From: Planctomycetaceae bacterium
Lineage (GTDB): Bacteria > Planctomycetota > Planctomycetia > Pirellulales > Pirellulaceae
Direction: 5' to 3'
DNA: 64,000 nucleotides
Assembly: GCA_012729315.1 (NCBI GenBank)
Contig: JAAYDI010000001.1
Coordinates: 1-64,000 of the forward strand
The position numbers and the translations under genes were made by a program. A model generated the notes under the pieces. That model had not been told where the DNA came from and made no database searches. It saw nothing but the letters and a program-made list of their open reading frames with translations. This document shows positions 36,407-44,131 of this stretch, piece after piece. Numbering within the stretch: position 1 is the first letter of the stretch; every line of letters begins with the position of its first letter.

Positions 36407-36610
36407 ATGGCAAGAAAGCTCCCGGATCCGCAGGTCCGGCACGGCGTGTCGCGTCGGACACTTCTGGCAGGCGCGGGTATGGCCATGGGACAAGCCGCCG
36501 GCGCTGCCGCCGCGCTTGCCCACCGCCTGGGCGCGACCCCCGCCGCGGTGCCGCTGGACGTCATCCGCCGAACGCTGCAGGAACATGCCGCGATCGTGCC
36601 TGAACCCTAG
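36407..36610 (+). CDS. short Tat-leader protein, hypothetical
   Basis: 67 aa. GGAGG lies 8 nt before the ATG. The sequence has a twin-arginine motif (VSRRTLLAGAGMAMGQ) followed by an Ala/Gly-rich hydrophobic stretch and a tail of 30 residues (PLDVIRRTLQEHAAIV). The mature part would be too small for a usual Tat substrate, so it may be a small exported protein or the front of a deleted gene. The family is unknown. Confidence 0.5.
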   Translation: MARKLPDPQVRHGVSRRTLLAGAGMAMGQAAGAAAALAHRLGATPAAVPLDVIRRTLQEHAAIVPEP

Positions 36611-36690
36611 CCAGGTTCCTTCACGGAAACGGGAAACCTGTCCCCGGCGGCTCGTTCACGCGGGACACCTTGTGCCGATTTGCAGGGACT

Positions 36691-37626
36691 CTACTGGTGC
36701 TCAAAGCCGCGCGCTGCAAGCGGGCTGAGCGATCCGTCTGCCGTCACCTGCCAGAGGCCGGGCTGCTCCACCAGCCGTCCGATGCGGGTCAGTGGCACGT
36801 CCAGCGGCTGCCGGTCGAGCATCCGTTCGGCGTCGGCCGGCGGCACTGCCAGGATCAACTCGAAGTCCTCGCCGTCCGACAGAGCATGATCGAGCGCCGT
36901 GCGGCCATCGGCCTCGCGCGCGGCCATCGTCACCGCGGCCGGAGCGATCGGGATTGTCTCGAGGGCGATGGCCGCCCCGCAACCGCTGGCCGCGGCCAGA
37001 CGCGACAGATCCAGCGAGAGGCCATCGCTGACGTCGATGCCCGCGTGCAACTCAAACTGCCGGTGCAGCAGGAGCGCGGCGTGGACACGCGGCGTGAACG
37101 AGAAATGTCGTCCCAGCAGGCTGCCACCGAATTGGCCCGTGACCAGCAGGTGGTCTCCCGGCTGCCCACGATCGCGCCGCAGCGGGCCGCGTGGAGTGAC
37201 CTGTCCTAGCGCTGTGACACTGATCACCAGCCCACCCGCCCACGTGTTCGTGTCACCTCCAGCGACCGCCACGTCGAACTTCTGTGCCAGTTCGAGAATC
37301 CCGTGGTACAAGGACCGGGCCAGCAGGCCCGCACCCGCATGCGGCAGCGCCACCGACACCACGATGGCTACCGGCTGGCAGGCCATCGCCGCCAGGTCGC
37401 TCAGGTTGACCGCCACAGCCTTGCGACCGATTTGCGACGGCTCGCAGGCGCTCAGCTCAAAGTCTACCCCGTCGGTCAGCAGATCGGTGGTCAGGATGAT
37501 GTCACGCTCGGACGCCAGCCGCAGCACGGCGGCATCGTCCCCTGGACCGAGCCGCAGCAGAGGGTGCGGCGGCAGATGGTCGCGCAGCCAGGCAATGAAC
37601 GCGGATTCCATGAACGCGGATTCCAT
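36691..37626 (-). CDS. thiL: thiamine-monophosphate kinase
   Basis: About 311 aa, normal ThiL length. It phosphorylates thiamine phosphate to thiamine diphosphate with ATP. Motifs: LRLGPGDDAAVL, ILTTDLLTDGVDF, IGRKAVAVNLSDLAAMACQP (Mg/ATP-binding Asp), VAVAGGDTNTW, GIDVSDGLSLDLSRLA and LSDGEDFELILAVPP. The start is duplicated: a 15-bp unit encoding MESAF is repeated, giving ATG at 37626 and 37611. Either could be used; the upper one is annotated. Neither has a strong ribosome site. The HtrA-like gene ends 43 nt upstream, so the two are probably cotranscribed. Confidence 0.93.
   Translation of the reverse strand: MESAFMESAFIAWLRDHLPPHPLLRLGPGDDAAVLRLASERDIILTTDLLTDGVDFELSACEPSQIGRKAVAVNLSDLAAMACQPVAIVVSVALPHAGAGLLARSLYHGILELAQKFDVAVAGGDTNTWAGGLVISVTALGQVTPRGPLRRDRGQPGDHLLVTGQFGGSLLGRHFSFTPRVHAALLLHRQFELHAGIDVSDGLSLDLSRLAAASGCGAAIALETIPIAPAAVTMAAREADGRTALDHALSDGEDFELILAVPPADAERMLDRQPLDVPLTRIGRLVEQPGLWQVTADGSLSPLAARGFEHQ
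37596..37625. repeat. 15-bp tandem duplication at thiL start
   Basis: TGAACGCGGATTCCA is present twice head to tail (37596-37610, 37611-37625) plus 6 nt of a third copy. The duplication preserves the frame and adds one copy of the pentapeptide MESAF at the ThiL N-terminus. Confidence 0.92.
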
Positions 37627-37669
37627 GAACGGTTGTCGCGGCTCACGACGACCAGATCCGAGGCACAGG

Positions 37670-39031
37670 CTAGGGCACGCCGTCCAGTCGCATACTGCCG
37701 TACAACGTCTCGTTATTGCGCAGGATGTAGAACCGGAACGGCTGCGTGGCCTTGAACTCGGCGCTGTTGAGTATGTAGGCCACGTTGTCCTCGGAGATGG
37801 TCTCCCACTTGTGCATCCCCACCAGTACATCACCACGGCGCATGCCGTGCCGTTCCGCCGGGCTGTCCTCCCGCACCGCGGCGATTTTCAGTCCGCCCCG
37901 GTACCGGGAGTTGTACTTGCGGAAAGACGCGGTGGGAATGGGGGTCAGCCGGACTCCGAGCTGCGACCAGGCCAGATCCGTCAGGCTGCTATCGACACCG
38001 CCGGTCGCAGTGAGCGTGACGTCAACGGTCCGCGTCTCACCGTCCCGCCGGAATTCGAACGCGACCTGATCACCGGCCTGGAGGCCCAGCAGGGCACGTT
38101 CGACGTCCAGACGTCTGGTGATCTCGCGGTCCGCTACCGCCCGGATCACGTCACCCGGCTTGAGCCCGGCACGGGCCGCCGGGCCGTCACTCGAGAGCGC
38201 GGCAACCACCACGTGGCTCGAACCTTCGACGAAGTCGGTCTTGAGTGTGGCGCCGTAGGTGACCTGCTTCACACGCTCGCACGACAGCAGGTCTGCTGCC
38301 ACGTCCATCGCATGATTTACCGGGATCGCGAAGCCGATTCCCTGCGCCCCGATGCGGACCGCCACATTGATGCCGATCATGTCGCCGTCGATGTTCAACA
38401 ACGGACCACCAGAGTTGCCTGGGTTGATGCTGGCGTCCGTCTGAATCAGGTCGGCATATTTCTGATAGTCGCTGACCTGAACCGTGCGATGCAACGCGCT
38501 GACAATGCCCTGCGTCACCGTGTGTTCGTATCCGTATGCGTTGCCGACCGCCACCACGGTCTCGCCAGGCATCACATCGTTCGACATCCCCATTCTGATC
38601 ACGGGGAATTCATTCTGCTCGGGGACCTTGATGATCGCCAGGTCCGTCTTCGGGTCGTTCGCCACCAGTTCGGCGACGACCGTCGTGCCGTCAGCCAGCG
38701 TGGCGCGGATGCGTTTGACACCTTCGACCACGTGGTAGTTCGTGATGATGTAGCCCCGCTCGTCAATGATAATGCCGGTGCCCATGCCGTTGACCTGGTG
38801 CCCGGCATCGACGGTGCCGTCGACGTCGTATTCGGCGGGCAACGTCTTGCGCCCGTGGATATTCACCACGGCCGGACGGGCTGCGGAGACCGCCTGTACG
38901 ATGGCCGAGTTCCGCAAATCCGAAGCATCAACGACCGGCAACCAAGGACTCGCTACCGTCGAACCAAGCACGACGAGGTAACCTAGCACCAGGCCCAGGC
39001 GACTGCAGACGAACAAGGATGGATGTGGCAT
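37670..39031 (-). CDS. HtrA/DegP-family serine protease with two PDZ domains
   Basis: 453 aa. N-terminal membrane anchor or signal (LVLGYLVVLGSTVASPWLP), then a trypsin-like domain with His100 (YIITNYHVVEG), Asp130 (DPKTDLAIIKV) and Ser207 (NPGNSGGPLL). Two PDZ domains follow: SSDGPAARAGLKPGDVIRAV and EDSPAERHGMRRGDVLVGMH. It is a periplasmic quality-control protease and chaperone. The start at 39031 is set by the signal peptide; the ribosome site is weak. The gene is divergent from a lipoprotein gene across a 418-nt gap. Confidence 0.93.
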   Translation of the reverse strand: MPHPSLFVCSRLGLVLGYLVVLGSTVASPWLPVVDASDLRNSAIVQAVSAARPAVVNIHGRKTLPAEYDVDGTVDAGHQVNGMGTGIIIDERGYIITNYHVVEGVKRIRATLADGTTVVAELVANDPKTDLAIIKVPEQNEFPVIRMGMSNDVMPGETVVAVGNAYGYEHTVTQGIVSALHRTVQVSDYQKYADLIQTDASINPGNSGGPLLNIDGDMIGINVAVRIGAQGIGFAIPVNHAMDVAADLLSCERVKQVTYGATLKTDFVEGSSHVVVAALSSDGPAARAGLKPGDVIRAVADREITRRLDVERALLGLQAGDQVAFEFRRDGETRTVDVTLTATGGVDSSLTDLAWSQLGVRLTPIPTASFRKYNSRYRGGLKIAAVREDSPAERHGMRRGDVLVGMHKWETISEDNVAYILNSAEFKATQPFRFYILRNNETLYGSMRLDGVP

Positions 39032-39449
39032 CGATGGGCTCGTCAAAGTAGGGAAATCGTTCTGTCCCGCCGTTTCGCACATCACGTCCGCTCGCCCCCG
39101 GATTCCGCTTGACGCGAACCTATTCCCAACGAACCCAGCAGGTGCGGACTCAAGAAATCCAGACCAATACTGGTCCCCCCGAAGCTATTTCGACGCGCTG
39201 TTCCCTCCGTATTGAGGTGCGGGGGATGAGGCCGCAAAGATTGCCCAGATTATCAGGGGCGAGTATGGAAGAGAGGAGATATGAGAGAGGAGAGAGGAGA
39301 AAGAAAAGGAATGGATATGCTGCTGTTAAGAGACGCTGTGAAGAGACACAGGGCCGGCGGATTGTGAAAATATGCCGATTGCATCAAGTATGCCGATTCG
39401 TCCGGCCGATGAAACGGACGACGCGGATCTGTGTGTCCGGGGGCATTCC
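39032..39449. other. 418-nt divergent intergenic region with GA-rich tract
   Basis: Lies between the divergent HtrA and lipoprotein genes, so it should hold promoters for both. Around 39263-39312 the plus strand is almost pure purine, with repeated GAGAGGAGA units. No reading frame is convincing; sequences upstream of the lipoprotein Met can be translated but lack a ribosome site. The rest shows nothing recognised. Confidence 0.55.
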
Positions 39450-40235
39450 ATGGAATCACCAATCAAGTCCACCGCAGCGCTGCGGCGTCACCTGCTGTGT
39501 CTGGCAGCGGTCGGGGCGGCTTGCCTGAGCGGCGGCTGCTGCGGCATGCTGACCAGCGTGCGCTACGCCGCTCCCGCATCGTCGCCCGGTCCCGGGGCCG
39601 ACATGGCCTGCGCGGTCGACGACGGCTGCGTCATTCCGCCCAAAGGGTACTGCGGCGCGGACGATTGTCCACGGTTGATCAACTGGCCTGCCGGGCGGTG
39701 GACCAGATGTCTGGGGCCCTTGTTCCACGGTCGCAAGATCCACGGTCCCATGTTCCACGGTCGCGGCGACGGCGGACCGCCCCCGATGGACGAGGCGGAA
39801 CTCTACCCGCCACATTCGCGTTTCCACCCGGTTCCGACCGCCCCGGTATTTGCGCAGCGGCCTGACTATGAACCGCCTCAACGCATGCTGGCTCCAGTGC
39901 CCGCTTCTCCGCGGTCAGCCCCCCAGGCACAGCCCCCTGCCCCAGACACCAAGGCTCCACATACCAAGGCTCCTCGGATCAAGCTGTTGCCTGCCCGCGT
40001 CCTGCCCAGGTCAGAACGGGGCCCGACTCCCGCCCAACAGATGCCCAAAGACACAGTGCCCGACAATACAGTGCCCGACAACACAGTGCCCGAACGGGTT
40101 TTGCCCAACGCAGTGCCCGAACGGATTCTTCCTGAACGGATTCTACCCAGCCCGAAGCCGGCAGACACTACTAGCCAAACAACCGGCCAGCCTACCGACC
40201 GGACGCCCACTTCCGTACTGGTATGGAAGCGCTGA
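39450..40235 (+). CDS. proline-rich lipoprotein with VP repeats
   Basis: 261 aa. A positively charged start, hydrophobic LLCLAAVGAACLS and GGC form a plausible lipobox, so it is probably anchored in a membrane by a lipidated Cys. The middle contains Cys-rich ADMACAVDDGCVIPPKGYCG and ADDCPRL, then GPLFHGRKIHGPMFHGRG. The C-terminal third repeats DNTVP and PERILP units. The family is unrecognised; low-complexity surface lipoproteins of this build are common in planctomycetes. Its start is after a poor ribosome site, so the exact Met is uncertain. Confidence 0.6.
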   Translation: MESPIKSTAALRRHLLCLAAVGAACLSGGCCGMLTSVRYAAPASSPGPGADMACAVDDGCVIPPKGYCGADDCPRLINWPAGRWTRCLGPLFHGRKIHGPMFHGRGDGGPPPMDEAELYPPHSRFHPVPTAPVFAQRPDYEPPQRMLAPVPASPRSAPQAQPPAPDTKAPHTKAPRIKLLPARVLPRSERGPTPAQQMPKDTVPDNTVPDNTVPERVLPNAVPERILPERILPSPKPADTTSQTTGQPTDRTPTSVLVWKR

Positions 40236-40265
40236 ACCGGATTGGGCGAGCCGGTACAATGTTGG

Positions 40266-40292
40266 TTTCCGGTTCTTCCGGTTTTTCCGGTT
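40266..40292. repeat. three 9-bp tandem repeats
   Basis: TTTCCGGTT, CTTCCGGTT, TTTCCGGTT head to tail in the short gap between the lipoprotein gene and the FabG-like gene. No gene product is proposed. Confidence 0.85.
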
Positions 40293-40363
40293 GCGGATGT
40301 TGGGGAATCTGAAGCGCCGGGCGGGGATGCCTGGCGGCGAACGTGCACGGGGAGATGCGGCAC

Positions 40364-41140
40364 ATGGCAGACAGTTCGATGGCGATCGTCACGGGTGCCT
40401 CGCGTGGTATCGGCCGCGCGGTGGCCGTAGCCCTGGGCCGCGCCGGTTTTGCGGTAGTGGTGAACTACGTCCGCCACGCGGAGGCGGCCGACGATGTGGT
40501 CGCGCAGATTTGTCAGGAGGGCGGCCGCGCCGTGGCGGTGGCCGCGTCGGTGGCGGATGCCGACCAGCGCCGCGAGTTGCTGGACCGTGCGCAGCAGGCA
40601 TTTGGGGATCTGCAGGTGCTCGTGAACAACGCGGGGATTACTTCGCCGGGACGGCTGGACATCCTGGACGCGACCGAGCACAACTGGGACATCGTCTTCG
40701 ACACGAATCTCAAAGGCCCGTTCTTCCTGACCCAGCAGGCCGCCCACTGCATGCTCAACGCGCGGCGCGCCGGGCGGCTGGCGCGCGGCGTGATCGTCAA
40801 TGTCTCGTCGATATCGGCCTTTGCCGTGTCGACCAACCGCGCCGATTACTGCCTGACCAAGGCCGCGCTGCGGATGATGACTCAGTTGTTTGCCGTGCGG
40901 CTGGCCGACGAGGGCATCAACGTCTACGAGGTCTGTCCCGGCATCGTCGCTACCGACATGACTGCGCCGGTGAAGGACAAGTACGATCGACTCATCGCGG
41001 ACGGCCTGACGCCGATCCGGCGCTGGGGCCAACCGGAGGACGTGGCGGCGGCCGTGGTCAGCCTGGCGCGGGGCGACTTCCCGTTCAGCACGGGCGATTG
41101 CATCCACGTGGACGGTGGTTTTCACATCCAGCGACTGTGA
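40364..41140 (+). CDS. 3-oxoacyl reductase-like SDR
   Basis: 258 aa. MAIVTGASRGIGRAVAVALG binds NAD(P); LVNNAGITSPGR, VNVSSISAFAVSTNRADYCL and TKAALRMMTQL hold the NNAG, Ser, Tyr and Lys motifs. The C-terminus VCPGIVATDMTAP and GDCIHVDGGFHIQRL is typical. It may be a FabG paralog or a sugar or steroid dehydrogenase; no acyl-ACP gene is adjacent. ATG at 40364 has GGGGAG about 10 nt upstream; a nearby GTG (40343) is less likely. A string of hairpins follows its stop. Confidence 0.88.
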   Translation: MADSSMAIVTGASRGIGRAVAVALGRAGFAVVVNYVRHAEAADDVVAQICQEGGRAVAVAASVADADQRRELLDRAQQAFGDLQVLVNNAGITSPGRLDILDATEHNWDIVFDTNLKGPFFLTQQAAHCMLNARRAGRLARGVIVNVSSISAFAVSTNRADYCLTKAALRMMTQLFAVRLADEGINVYEVCPGIVATDMTAPVKDKYDRLIADGLTPIRRWGQPEDVAAAVVSLARGDFPFSTGDCIHVDGGFHIQRL

Positions 41141-41162
41141 GGGCCAAGAAAGAAAAAGAGAC

Positions 41163-41188
41163 GGAGCTCGTGGGGGGGAACGAACTCC
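41163..41188 (+). terminator. weak hairpin after SDR gene
   Basis: GGAGCTCG and CGAACTCC pair at 7 of 8 positions around a G-rich loop. It sits about 20 nt after the SDR stop and could help end its transcript. Low confidence. Confidence 0.35.
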
Positions 41189-41204
41189 GCCTCGTGTTCC
41201 CTGG

Positions 41205-41234
41205 GCACCGGAGTGGCCGAAGCCACTCCGGTGC
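41205..41234 (-). terminator. 13-bp hairpin with UUCG loop
   Basis: On the minus strand GCACCGGAGTGGC, loop TTCG, GCCACTCCGGTGC: a perfect 13-bp stem closed by C(UUCG)G, the most stable tetraloop class. One G.U wobble and two more pairs extend it outward. It begins 6 nt after the stop of the small frame downstream of the MurE-like gene. No U-tract follows, so it could end the MurE-like transcript or be part of a structured RNA. Confidence 0.7.
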
Positions 41235-41240
41235 TCAGCA

Positions 41241-41492
41241 CTAAGTCCCGTCGTGAAGCACTTGCTGAGGCGATTGACCCAGAAATCGCCTGATCAGCAA
41301 GTATGTCGCTCCAACCCAGGAGGGAGGGTTGCATCGGCTTCCCGCAAAGCCAACACGGACGACGAGACTTTCAATGGTTTGAGGGTGCAGGTAATAACCG
41401 CAACGTGCAGCGAGCACAAGGGCGATTTTTCGAGTTATCGTTGGTTGATTCATCACGGACGCTGGTCTCCTCGGCGCGGCGCTCAGTTCCAT
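41241..41492 (-). CDS. small frame overlapping the MurE-like gene's stop (candidate)
   Basis: 83 aa if it starts at the ATG that overlaps the MurE-like stop by 10 nt, or 70 aa from the ATG at 41453 (MNQPTITRKIALVLAARCGY). Codons have clearly more A/T in third positions than neighbours. Residues include YLHPQTIESLVVRVG and YLLIRRFLGQSPQQV. No family is recognised. Against it: the same DNA folds into strong hairpins (41261-41301, 41312-41331, 41336-41351), which favours a non-coding RNA. Low confidence for either reading. Confidence 0.3.
   Translation of the reverse strand: MELSAAPRRPASVMNQPTITRKIALVLAARCGYYLHPQTIESLVVRVGFAGSRCNPPSWVGATYLLIRRFLGQSPQQVLHDGT
41261..41351. ncRNA. run of hairpins, possible structured RNA
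   Basis: CTTGCTGA+GGCGATT pairs with AATCGCC+TCAGCAAG (41261-41301, 15 pairs with a 3-nt bulge and an 8-nt loop). CAACCC pairs with GGGTTG around AGGAGGGA (41312-41331). GGCTT pairs with AAGCC around CCCGCA (41336-41351). GC content is lower than in flanking genes. Orientation is not determined. It may extend to about 41480. No known RNA family was recognised. Confidence 0.4.
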
Positions 41493-43015
41493 TCGGGGCC
41501 CAGTCGGAACGGCAGCGTGACGGTGCTCTCCCGATCGACCAGCTTCGGCTGCGTGCCGTAGAGCCAGCGGCAGGCGACTTCCCGGTCGTCGAAATGCACT
41601 TCGCGCGAGCCGAGCGTCTGAAACAGCTCATCCCCTTTACCCGTGATAATCACCGTATCGCCGGGCTGGGCTTCGCTCAGCGCCCAGTGGATGGCCTTCT
41701 GGCGGTCGGGGATGATGTGCGCCTTTGCCGGGTTCCGGAATCCGTCCAGGATATCGTGTGCGATCTGCAGCGGCGGCTCGTGCCCCGGGTTGTTGCTGGT
41801 AATGATCCCGATGTCGGCACCCCGCTCCGCCACCCGCCCGATCGCTGCGCGCTGTTCCATGTCCTGCCAGTGCGCTGCACCATACACGCAGATGACGCGT
41901 TTGGTCGTGACCTGCCGGATTGCGTGCAGGCTCAGCGCCAGTGCGCTGGGCGTCTGGGCATGGTCGACAAAGACGCTGAAGTCCTGGCCGCATTCGAGTC
42001 GTTCCAGGCGGCCCGGCACGTATTCGAGCGTCTCGATCCCACGCACGATCGTTGTCAGGTCCAGTCCCATCACAAGTCCTACAGCGGCGGCAGAGAGGCA
42101 GCAGTACACGAACTGATCGCCAATGGTGCGGGTGCGCACCGGAACGCACTCCTGACCGGCCGTGAGCAGGAACGTCTGCTCGCTCACACACCGTTCCAGG
42201 ACCGTGGCCTGGACCTGCGCGAACGACCGCATGCCGACCGTAATGAGCGGCACGTGCAGCGACTCGAGCAGCGTGTGGCTGGCCACGTCATCGGCGTTGA
42301 TGACAGCGAACCCGCCCGGTTTCAGGTGATCGAACAGTCGCCGTTTGGCGCGCCGGTAGTTGTCCAGGTTCCCATGCAGATCCAGATGTTCGCGGCGCAT
42401 GTTGGTCAACACGGCGGCGTCCAGGGACACGCCCGACAGACGCCGCGTCGCCAGCGCATCGCTGGAGACTTCCACGACCCCGTGCGAGCAGCCGTTGGTG
42501 ACCATCTGGGCCAGCCAGCGTGCCAGGTCGTGTGACGGCGGGGTGGCCGTCTGAGCCGCTGCCGTCGTCGCACCGTCGCTGTAACCGAGCGAACAGGTGA
42601 CCCCCACATTCTGCTGAGCCGCCCGCAGAATGGCCGTGATCAGCAGGGCCGTCGTCGTCTTGCCATGTGTCCCCGTGACACCCACCAGCCGCAAGGCCCG
42701 GTCGGGCTGCCCCGCCAGACGCTGGCAGATCTGGCCGTATGCCTCGCGCGTATCGGCCACCACGCAACAGGGAACCCGGACCGGCAGCAGGCGTTCCGAC
42801 ACCACCGCGATCGCTCCGCCGGCCACCGCCTCGTCTGCCTCGTCGTGCCCGTCACCGTCAGCATCCACGATCGCCACGTAGACGTCGCCTGGGCGACACT
42901 TGCGAGGATCGCTGCTACAGGACCGCACACGGATGTCGCTGGCCCCAATGAACCGGCCGTGTGGGAGAATGTCGCGCAGACACAGGGCATCTGCACAAGC
43001 CACAAGCTGCTGCAT
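41483..43015 (-). CDS. murE: MurE-like UDP-MurNAc-peptide ligase, divergent
   Basis: 510 aa. Start at 43015 (MQQLVACADALC) with AAGGAGG 8 nt upstream. ATP loop VTGTHGKTTT (Lys119), VVEVSSDALATRRL, TNMRREHLDLHG, carbamylated-lysine motif YRRAKRRLF (Lys224) and VFVDHAQTPSAL are present, the MurE order. Differences: the usual GCGGDRD stretch reads GAAHWQD, and the DNPR that binds meso-diaminopimelate reads NNPG (408-411); GKGHE reads GKGDE (459-463). It may add a different amino acid, or be a paralog of the true MurE. Confidence 0.8.
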   Translation of the reverse strand: MQQLVACADALCLRDILPHGRFIGASDIRVRSCSSDPRKCRPGDVYVAIVDADGDGHDEADEAVAGGAIAVVSERLLPVRVPCCVVADTREAYGQICQRLAGQPDRALRLVGVTGTHGKTTTALLITAILRAAQQNVGVTCSLGYSDGATTAAAQTATPPSHDLARWLAQMVTNGCSHGVVEVSSDALATRRLSGVSLDAAVLTNMRREHLDLHGNLDNYRRAKRRLFDHLKPGGFAVINADDVASHTLLESLHVPLITVGMRSFAQVQATVLERCVSEQTFLLTAGQECVPVRTRTIGDQFVYCCLSAAAVGLVMGLDLTTIVRGIETLEYVPGRLERLECGQDFSVFVDHAQTPSALALSLHAIRQVTTKRVICVYGAAHWQDMEQRAAIGRVAERGADIGIITSNNPGHEPPLQIAHDILDGFRNPAKAHIIPDRQKAIHWALSEAQPGDTVIITGKGDELFQTLGSREVHFDDREVACRWLYGTQPKLVDRESTVTLPFRLGPEWN

Positions 43016-43417
43016 CTCCTTGGCCTCCTTGCCTCGGAACGCCGCATGTCCGGCACCACGTTCGGTCGTCTGCACGTCCCCGGCATCCTGCCGGCCGCGA
43101 GACCACGGAAACGGTCCCGGTTGACGTGTTGTCATGGTTGGATCCAGATCCCAATCCATGCATTTGTCACGACGGATTGTGACGATTTCGCGAAAGGTGT
43201 CAAGGCAGGTTTTCGAGCCGGAGGTGCAGGAACGCACATTCTCGGGAGAGCGGTCTGGGGAATTCAGAAATTCAAGAATTCAAGAATTCGGAAATTCGGA
43301 AATTCGGAATTGGCCGTGTGGCCGTGTGGCCGTGTGGCCGTGCCACACTGGACCTGGTCCGGCTGCCGGGCCATAATGCCAGATAGTTTCCTTTGGGGCG
43401 CGTGGTGGGTGACTTGC
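43016..43417. other. 402-nt divergent region with two tandem arrays
   Basis: Between the MurE-like gene and the plus-strand HTH-EIIA gene, so it should carry both promoters. It contains the AATTC-based array and the GGCCGTGT array described separately. Readings upstream of each gene start are possible but lack ribosome sites or family similarity. No RNA gene seen. Confidence 0.6.
43261..43342. repeat. AATTC and GGCCGTGT tandem arrays
   Basis: 43261-43310 has AATTC repeated with AGAA, AAG, GGAA linkers, six copies in 50 nt. Directly after, GGCCGTGT repeats 3.9 times (43312-43342). The two arrays have opposite base composition and abut. Confidence 0.9.
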
Positions 43418-44128
43418 ATGTCGACCGGCGACTATGACATTGACAGCTTGGCGGCGTATTTGCACCTGACGGCGGCGCAGGTGCGGAAAATGGCGGACCG
43501 CGGGCGGTTGCCGGGGCGCCGGATCGGCGGCGTGTGGAAGTTCCCGGCCGCGGAGATTCACCATTGGCTGGAAGACTCCATCGGCGCGTCGGACGATGAT
43601 GATGAACTGGCGCGGGTGGAGGGCGTATTGCGGAAGGCTTCGCCAGGCGCCCAGGATATCTCGATTGCCGACGCGTTGCCGCGCGAAGCGATGGCGGTGC
43701 CGCTCAACGCGCGCACCCGCAAGTCGGTCATCAACAGGATGGTGGAGTTGGCGGCGAGGACCGGCTGGCTGTGGGATCCCGACAAGATGGCGGAGGCGGT
43801 CGCCGCGCGTGAGAAGCTGCACAGCACGGCGCTGGACAATGGCGTGGCCCTGCTCCATCCCCGGCGGCCGCAGCCGAATATCCTGGCCCAGCCGTTTCTG
43901 GCCTTTGGACGTACGCAGCAGGGGATCCCGTTTGGTGACTCCCGCGGTCAGCTGACCGACATGTTTTTCCTGATCCTCTCGACCGACGATCGGGGCCACC
44001 TGCGCACGCTGGCCCGGCTCAGCCGCCTGATTGGCGATCCGCAACTGCTCGAGACGCTGCGGACGGCCCCGACCGCGGCGGACGTCCATCAAGCGATTGC
44101 CGATCACGAACGCAAGCAATTCGGATAG
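43418..44128 (+). CDS. HTH-PTS IIA-type regulator
   Basis: 236 aa. The first 60 residues (DIDSLAAYLHLTAAQVRKMA, GRRIGGVWKFPAAEIHHWL) are an excisionase/MerR-like helix-turn-helix. The rest is a PTS EIIA mannitol/fructose (PtsN-like) fold: KSVINRMVELAARTGWLWDP and GVALLHPRRPQPNIL, where the His of LLHPR fits the phospho-His site, then GIPFGDSRGQLTDMFFLILS. A DNA-binding protein controlled by phosphorylation is plausible. No other PTS component lies nearby. It is followed 3 nt later by the next gene. Confidence 0.8.
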   Translation: MSTGDYDIDSLAAYLHLTAAQVRKMADRGRLPGRRIGGVWKFPAAEIHHWLEDSIGASDDDDELARVEGVLRKASPGAQDISIADALPREAMAVPLNARTRKSVINRMVELAARTGWLWDPDKMAEAVAAREKLHSTALDNGVALLHPRRPQPNILAQPFLAFGRTQQGIPFGDSRGQLTDMFFLILSTDDRGHLRTLARLSRLIGDPQLLETLRTAPTAADVHQAIADHERKQFG

Positions 44129-44131
44129 CCT

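Noticed and set aside
36691-38986. Long plus-strand frame across thiL and htrA
   Set aside because: Antisense to two genes with complete family motifs.
39109-39449. Upstream extension of the lipoprotein gene or a separate basic protein (MEERRYERGERRKK)
   Set aside because: It translates the purine tract; no ribosome site specific to it and low complexity.
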